Shown: positions 6,276-10,742 of the stretch, one piece after another
Numbering within the stretch: the stretch's first letter is position 1
Layout: each line of letters starts with the position of its first letter
Origin: DASZVN01 sp035547055
Lineage (GTDB): Bacteria; Pseudomonadota; Alphaproteobacteria; Rhizobiales; Methylopilaceae
Direction of reading: 5' to 3'
NCBI GenBank assembly: GCA_035547055.1
Contig: DASZVN010000121.1
Coordinates: forward strand, 1 to 10,742
Length of the DNA: 10,742 nucleotides
The notes under the pieces: model-generated
What the model was told of the DNA's origin: nothing
What the model saw: only the letters and a program-made list of their open reading frames with translations
Database searches by the model: none
Program-made: the position numbers and the translations under genes

Positions 6276-7943
6276 CTATGCCGGGGCGAACGCGCCCGAG
6301 AGCGCCCGCGCGATCAAGGCGCGGGTCTCGCCGAGGCCATAGACCGCGACGAACGAGCCGAAGCGCGGCCCTTTCTCCTGGCCGAGCAGGAGCTGGTAGA
6401 GCGTGGCGAACCAGCCCTGGGCGACGCCGGGCCGGCCGTCGGGGCCGAGGCGCTTGGCGTCCTGGTAGCGCTCGAAGCTTCGGCCGACCTCGTAGACCGC
6501 ATTCTGGATGGTGCCGGCCTCCGCCGTGGCCGGCAGCGCGCCGAGCGCCGCGTCGAGCGCCGCGAGCGCTTCGCGCTCGACCGCGTCCGGCGCGCGGAAC
6601 CGCTTGGCCGGCTTCACCACGTCGTGGAAATACTGCACCGCGTGGCCGACCAGCGCGTCGAGCCGCGGATGGCTCGCCGGCGACGCCTCGGGCGCGTAGC
6701 GGCGGATGAAGCCCCACATCACCTCGCGGCTGTCGGCATTCGACACCGAGGCGAGGTTCAGCAGCATCGAATAGGACAGTTGCACACCGTCCTTCAGCGT
6801 CTCGGGAGGCGGCGGGGCGCCGTTGTGGATGTGCCAAGCCGGGTTCTGCAGCCGCTCCTTTGGCCCCTGCTCCGGATATTTTTCCAGAAACGTCAGGTAG
6901 TCGTCGACCTGGCGCGGGATCGCCTCGAACGACAGCCGCTTCGCCGCCCGCGGGTTCTGGTACATGTAGAGCGCGAGGCTCTCTTGCGGCGCGTAGCTGA
7001 GCCACTCCTCCACGGTGAGGCCGTTGCCGCGCGACTTCGAGATCTTCTCGCCGCGCTCGTCGAGGAAGAGCTCGTAGTTGAAGCCCTCGGGCGGCGTGCC
7101 GCCGAGGATGCGGCAGATCCGGCCGGACACCTTGACCGAATCGATCAGGTCCTTGCCTGCCATCTCGTAGTCGACGCCGAGCGCGTACCAGCGCATCGCC
7201 CAGTCCGGCTTCCATTGCAGCTTGCAGTGGCCGCCGGTGACCGGCACCTCGACCAGGGCGTCGGTGTCGGGGTCGCGATAGACGATCGTACCGGCATCGA
7301 GCCGGCGCTCGACCGTCGGCACCTGGAGCACCTGCCCGCTGGTCGGCGAGACCGGCAGGAACGGCGAATAGGTCGCGCGCCGCTCCGGCCGGAGCGTCGG
7401 CAGCATCACCGCCATGACCTCCTCGTAGACGGCGAGCATGCGGAGCAGCGCCAAGTCGAAACGGCCGGCGCGGTAGCACGCGGTCGAGGACACGAACTCG
7501 TAGTCGAAGCCGAAGGTGTCGAGGAAGCCGCGGAGCTGGGCGTTGTTGTGGGCGCCGAAGCTGTCGTGAGTGCCGAACGGGTCGGGAATCGCGGTCAGCG
7601 GCTTGCCGAGATGGGCGGCCGCCATCTCCTTGTTCGGGATGTTGTCCGGCACCTTGCGCAGGCCGTCCATGTCGTCGCTGAAGCAGATCAGCCGGGTCGG
7701 GATGCGATCCCCGGTCAGCGTCCGGAACGCGTGGCGCACCATGGTTGTGCGCACGACCTCGCCGAAGGTCCCGATATGCGGCAGGCCGGAGGGGCCGTAG
7801 CCGGTCTCGAACAGCACGCCGTCGGCGCCGGTGCCGCGCTGCTCAACCCGTGCAGCGAGCTTGCGCGCCTCCTCGAACGGCCAGGCCGAGGATGCCTGGG
7901 CCAGGGCCGCGAGGTCCGTCCCGCTCGTTTCGTCGCCGTTCAC
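6276..7943 (-). CDS. lysS: Lysyl-tRNA synthetase, class I
   Basis: 555-residue class I lysyl-tRNA synthetase, which charges tRNA-Lys with lysine in the cytosol. The class I signatures are visible: the HIGH motif as PHIGT (residues 55-59) after GYGPSG, and the KMSKS loop as KISKS (300-304) followed by RGNG. Class I LysRS is the form used by archaea and most alphaproteobacteria, whereas most bacteria use the unrelated class II enzyme. The start is a GTG at 7943; there is no other in-frame start before the catalytic fold, and AGGGA lies about 10 nt upstream. It follows the solute-binding protein gene by 32 bp on the same strand and may be co-transcribed with it; it is convergent with the BI-1 gene. 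Confidence 0.96.
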   Translation of the reverse strand: MNGDETSGTDLAALAQASSAWPFEEARKLAARVEQRGTGADGVLFETGYGPSGLPHIGTFGEVVRTTMVRHAFRTLTGDRIPTRLICFSDDMDGLRKVPDNIPNKEMAAAHLGKPLTAIPDPFGTHDSFGAHNNAQLRGFLDTFGFDYEFVSSTACYRAGRFDLALLRMLAVYEEVMAVMLPTLRPERRATYSPFLPVSPTSGQVLQVPTVERRLDAGTIVYRDPDTDALVEVPVTGGHCKLQWKPDWAMRWYALGVDYEMAGKDLIDSVKVSGRICRILGGTPPEGFNYELFLDERGEKISKSRGNGLTVEEWLSYAPQESLALYMYQNPRAAKRLSFEAIPRQVDDYLTFLEKYPEQGPKERLQNPAWHIHNGAPPPPETLKDGVQLSYSMLLNLASVSNADSREVMWGFIRRYAPEASPASHPRLDALVGHAVQYFHDVVKPAKRFRAPDAVEREALAALDAALGALPATAEAGTIQNAVYEVGRSFERYQDAKRLGPDGRPGVAQGWFATLYQLLLGQEKGPRFGSFVAVYGLGETRALIARALSGAFAPA

Positions 7944-7975
7944 CGTTCACCGATCCCTGTTCAACGAGCCCACTG

Positions 7976-8932
7976 CTACGGAGCACGCTTCGTAGCGTCA
8001 ACCGGCTGCGCCGTGCCGCGGTCGAACAGGCCGACCGGGAACCAGCGCAGATAGAGCTCGGCCATGGTGCCTTTGGCCTCGATATCGGAAAGCGCGTAGT
8101 CGAGCGCGGCGCGCAGCCGGACATCGGCGAGCGGGACGGCGATCGCCATGCCCTCGCCGAAGAACCGGCTTTCCAGATAGGGGCCACCGGCCAGGCGGCA
8201 GCATCCGCCGGACGCGGCGCCGCCGACCCAGCGCGCCAACGTAACGCCATCGCCGAACAGCGCATCGGCATGACCCGCCTGAAGCGCGGCCAGCGCGGCA
8301 GCCTCGTCGGGAAAGGCTTCAACCGTGCTCCTCCGGAAGAAGGCGTTGAGATAGGCCTCGTGCGCCGAGCCCGAGACGACAGCGATCGACTTGCCGGCCA
8401 AAGACTCCGGAACGGCATCGCCGAGCGGGCTGTCGCGGCGAACGGCGAAGCGGGCCGGCAGCCGGAAATAGACCTGGGTCAGGAGCACCTGCTGCTCCAG
8501 GTCGGCGTTTGGCCGGAAGCCGGCGATCACGGCGTCGGCCTGGCCCTTCTGAAGAGCCGGCACGAGGTCCTGCCATGGCTGCGCCTGCAGGGTGCAGGAG
8601 AGCCCGAGCTCCTCGCACAGAGCGCGGGCGAGATCGGCATTGAAGCCGGTCGGGGAGCCATCGGGAGCAAGGAACTGGAACGGCGGCCAATCCGCCGAGG
8701 TCAGGAAGCGCACCACCTGGCGGGGCCCGAGATCGGGGCGGACGCGCCTGAGCGCCGGGTCGCGGAACTGCGGCAGGCCATCCTGCGCGTTGGCCGGCGG
8801 CGGCGCGGAAGCCGCGGCGGCCAAAGCCATCGCCAGCAGCAACCATGACCCCAGGCGGCATGGCGGCGGCACGCTCCGCGTGAATTTCGCTTTTGCGGCA
8901 CGCCACCCGATGATTACATCCAGAGCAGTCAT
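7976..8932 (-). CDS. Periplasmic solute-binding protein, family 3 (amino-acid-type ABC fold)
   Basis: 318 residues as called. An export signal is clear: a hydrophobic run at about 29-42 and a likely signal peptidase I site ANA-QD (49/50). The mature part follows the SBP_bac_3 order: VVRFLTSADWPPFQF, TGFNADLARALCEELGL (95-111), GQADAVIAGF, LAGKSIAVVSGS, and a terminal ALDYALSDIEAKGTMAELY ending in RWF. The usual T-x-x-R ligand motif after the AGF segment reads NADL, so the carboxylate-binding Arg appears missing and the ligand may not be an amino acid. The ATG at 8932 gives an unusually long n-region of about 28 residues; a GTG at 8872 would give a more normal signal peptide. No permease or ATPase gene is nearby. 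lysS follows after 32 bp. Confidence 0.85.
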   Translation of the reverse strand: MTALDVIIGWRAAKAKFTRSVPPPCRLGSWLLLAMALAAAASAPPPANAQDGLPQFRDPALRRVRPDLGPRQVVRFLTSADWPPFQFLAPDGSPTGFNADLARALCEELGLSCTLQAQPWQDLVPALQKGQADAVIAGFRPNADLEQQVLLTQVYFRLPARFAVRRDSPLGDAVPESLAGKSIAVVSGSAHEAYLNAFFRRSTVEAFPDEAAALAALQAGHADALFGDGVTLARWVGGAASGGCCRLAGGPYLESRFFGEGMAIAVPLADVRLRAALDYALSDIEAKGTMAELYLRWFPVGLFDRGTAQPVDATKRAP

Positions 8933-8964
8933 CGGCCGGTCTCGGACACGGCTGGGGGGAACGC

Positions 8965-9852
8965 ATGGACGAGGAGGGCGAGCCGTTCGCGGCTGCGACC
9001 TTCAGCCGGGCGTCGGCAAAGATCGACCCGGCGGTGCCGCATCCGCTGTCGTCGCGGAGCGCCCCGTCGGGACTCGCGCTCGTGGCCGACCTTGCCCCAC
9101 CCGGCGTCCTCGCCGAGGCCCTCAAGAGCGTGCGCGAAGTCGGCGTCGACCTTATCGACGCGCTGATGGCCTCGGCCGACGTGGACGCGGACACGGTGGT
9201 CCACCGCCTCGCCCGTCGGATGGGCATCGCCGCGCTCGTCGCGGGCGATCCGCTGCCGTCTTCCCCGGCCCTCGCCGCACATGAGGCGGCCGCCGCGCTG
9301 CGGAGCGGTCTCCTCCACCTCGCCGATGGCCGCACGGTCGTGGCCGCGCGTGGCACTGCGCTGCGTGGGCTGGTGAGGGGACTGCGCACGCCGGTCGGCC
9401 GCGACCGCATCCTGCTGGCGACGCCGCGCCGCTTCGCCGAACTTGTTCTCGACGGGAGCGGCGTCACCCTGGTCTCGACCTGCCGCGACCTCCTGGAGCG
9501 GCAGGCGCCGCATCTGTCGGCCCGGCCGCTCGTGGTGACGCGCTCGGCCGCGGTCGCGCTCGCCGCCCTGGTCGGCCTCGCGATCGCCGTCCTGTCGTAT
9601 GCGCCACCTCTCGGCCATGTCGCAGTCAGCCTCTTCTTCCTGTTGTTGGCCGCCATCCGGCTCGCGGCGGCAACCCGGACGATCCTGCCGCCGTCGTCCC
9701 CGCCAGCACTGCCACCGATCTCGGCCGAGCTACCGATCTATTCCGTCGTCGTGCCGCTCTATCGCGAGTCGCGCGCGCTGGCGGGCTTGCTCGACGCGCT
9801 GGCGGCCCTCGATTATCCGGCATTAGGTAGCAAACGCACCACGATTGCGTAA
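8965..9852 (+). pseudogene. Truncated 5' part of a membrane glycosyltransferase family 2 gene
   Basis: 295-codon frame, ATG preceded by GGGGGA. Residues about 55-185 are soluble and resemble the PilB/GspE N-terminal type domain sometimes found ahead of membrane glycosyltransferases (weak call). Two hydrophobic helices follow (about 195-212 and 217-236). Then the glycosyltransferase 2 fold begins at residue 257 with IYSVVVPLYRES and a LDALAALDYP segment. The frame ends 12 residues later, before any of the aspartate (DD/DxD) or QxxRW-type catalytic motifs. Intact relatives are several hundred residues longer. The last codons (GCA TTA GGT AGC AAA) are unlike the gene's strongly GC-ending usage, and GC falls sharply downstream, so the 3' part was apparently replaced by foreign DNA. 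The product as it stands cannot be a working glycosyltransferase. It is divergent from the solute-binding protein gene, 32 bp away. Confidence 0.75.
9834..9850. other. Possible recombination core at the composition boundary
   Basis: ACGCA (9834-9838) and TGCGT (9846-9850) are inverted arms separated by exactly 7 bp, lying within 15 bp of the place where the glycosyltransferase reading frame and host base composition stop. Short inverted arms around a 6-8-bp spacer are the layout of tyrosine recombinase core sites, but five-base arms can occur by chance and no integrase is visible in the window. Confidence 0.2.
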
Positions 9853-9860
9853 GCGCCTGA

Positions 9861-9879
9861 TGCCTCGATATTCGAGGCA
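9861..9879. promoter_or_regulatory. Perfect 8-bp inverted repeat between truncated gene and new gene
   Basis: TGCCTCGA (9861-9868), TAT, TCGAGGCA (9872-9879). It starts 9 nt after the stop of the truncated glycosyltransferase and lies 92 bp before the next start codon. There is no following T tract on the plus strand, so it reads better as an operator-like site or end structure than a terminator. Confidence 0.35.
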
Positions 9880-9970
9880 GAAAATGAGCGAAATTCCGGC
9901 TTTCCATAACGTTCCGCGCAGGGGTAGAGTTGCGCCGGGATTGCACGTCATGGTGCTGAGGGAGCCGCCC

Positions 9971-10742
9971 ATGCCGCCGCCGGACGCCGATTTTGCTTTT
10001 GAGATCGACTTTGCCAAAGGGGAGGGCAACCCTAAGCGCATCTTCGAGGCGGCCATCCTCCTCATCGGTGCATTTGAGACGCTGGACGGTGCGTTGGCGA
10101 CTAGCATTGCCAGCGAGATTAAGCCACTGCTCGTCGTTGAAGATGTTGAGACTGGATCCATAAAGGTATGGCTTAAGAACATACTAAAAAGTGTTGAAGA
10201 TGATGCACTGCGCGATCTTGATTGGCGGCCTTTGGTCGGCAAATACCTCGTCCGCGCCAAGTATATTGTTCTCGAATTTTTAGATGATGACAAGGCCCGC
10301 GGACCGCGAGCAATTCCTAATTTGCGTGAAGCCCTCCGCCGGTTGGCCGCTGAGACAGACGTTCGGCAGTTGCCAGATTATGCGCCAGTCCATGAAGGGC
10401 GTTTGGTTACGGCAATGGACCGCATCCAAGATGCGAAGCGAGTGCTGGATAGGAGGGACCGGCTCACCATTGAAACGGAGGATCAAACTTACGAGGTGGA
10501 TTTAGACAAAACGTGGCAGCCATCAGCAGAAATCGAAGTGGATAGGGAATCCACTGAGACGACGAGCGAAGGAGAAGTTGTCCTTACCGTGCGAAAACCA
10601 GACATGATCAAAGACTCCATGTGGCAATTCACGCATGGGAAGCTCAATGTGGCGGCACCGATAAAGGATGATCCGTGGCTTGATGCTTTTCACGCTCGAA
10701 AAATACCGATCCTCCCGGGTGACGCCTTAAAATGCCGCGTGC
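9971..10742 (+). CDS. Protein of unknown function, 3' end beyond window, in low-GC acquired DNA
   Basis: An open frame of 257 codons without a stop, running off the right edge. The ATG at 9971 has a strong ribosome site (GAGGGAG, 6-nt spacer); an in-frame ATG at 9950 is weaker. I do not recognise the family. The first 105 residues or so look like one compact alpha/beta domain: FEIDFAKGEGNPKRIFEAA, a helix through LIGAFETLDGAL, then KPLLVVEDVETGSIKVWL and WRPLVGKYLVRAKYIVLEFL. A charged middle part follows, then an acidic strand-rich stretch, and the visible end (MWQFTHG, PILPGDALKCRV) looks like a small beta domain near the C-terminus. There is no signal peptide or clear membrane helix. Codons such as TTA, ATA, AAA and AGG are frequent, unlike all genes to the left, pointing to horizontal transfer. 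Confidence 0.8.
   Translation, partial: MPPPDADFAFEIDFAKGEGNPKRIFEAAILLIGAFETLDGALATSIASEIKPLLVVEDVETGSIKVWLKNILKSVEDDALRDLDWRPLVGKYLVRAKYIVLEFLDDDKARGPRAIPNLREALRRLAAETDVRQLPDYAPVHEGRLVTAMDRIQDAKRVLDRRDRLTIETEDQTYEVDLDKTWQPSAEIEVDRESTETTSEGEVVLTVRKPDMIKDSMWQFTHGKLNVAAPIKDDPWLDAFHARKIPILPGDALKCRV

Noticed and set aside
6267..8054. 595-codon plus-strand open frame opposite lysS and the solute-binding protein gene
   Set aside because: It crosses two genes and their spacer on the opposite strand and has no motif; lysS motifs settle the coding strand.
8841..8872. Cysteine at residue 25 of the solute-binding protein as a lipoprotein lipobox
   Set aside because: The Cys precedes the hydrophobic core instead of following it, and a clear ANA-Q signal peptidase I site lies downstream.
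10280..10505. Two short overlapping frames (one per strand) in the right-hand region
   Set aside because: Both lie within the longer stop-free frame from 9971 that has a good ribosome site and coherent sequence.

Overview
The window is about 70% GC over most of its length and looks like a chromosomal segment of an alphaproteobacterium. The clues are a class I (not class II) lysyl-tRNA synthetase, a methylotroph/Rhizobiales-style serine-glyoxylate aminotransferase, a ligase-associated Lhr-type helicase paired with its metallophosphoesterase, and palindromic repeats of the GTCATTGCGAG...CTCGCAATGAC type common in Bradyrhizobium-like genomes. The exact genus cannot be read from the sequence.

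Layout, left to right. Bases 1-446 hold no credible gene but several inverted repeats: a 12-bp palindrome, two short GGCCGC hairpins, an 80-nt imperfect palindrome (187-266) and a first copy of the GTCATTGCGAG palindromic element (343-429). Next, on the minus strand, is sgaA (447-1655). Divergent from it, on the plus strand, the Lhr-type DEXH helicase (1894-4539) overlaps the start of pdeM (4532-5239); the two form a translationally coupled DNA-repair pair. A second GTCATTGCGAG element, in opposite orientation to the first, sits in frame inside the helicase gene between motif I and motif Ia (2135-2227). After a 175-bp spacer with a plausible promoter comes a seven-helix Bax-inhibitor-1 family membrane protein (5415-6215), closed by a strong intrinsic terminator. 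Convergent to it on the minus strand are lysS (6276-7943) and, upstream of lysS, an orphan periplasmic family 3 solute-binding protein (7976-8932).

At 8965 a plus-strand gene begins that encodes a two-TM, family 2 glycosyltransferase-like protein. It is cut off after 295 codons, just as the glycosyltransferase fold begins. From about 9822 base composition and codon choice change sharply (rare codons such as TTA, ATA and AAA; much lower GC). A new gene of unknown function starts at 9971 and runs off the right edge. I read this as the left boundary of horizontally acquired DNA that split the glycosyltransferase gene, with a rearrangement or an assembly join as alternatives.

Functionally the window is a set of mostly independent housekeeping units (C1/photorespiratory-type carbon metabolism, DNA repair, membrane homeostasis, tRNA charging, transport). 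The two items most worth attention are the palindromic element translated inside the repair helicase and the boundary near 9825 with the unrecognised protein beyond it.
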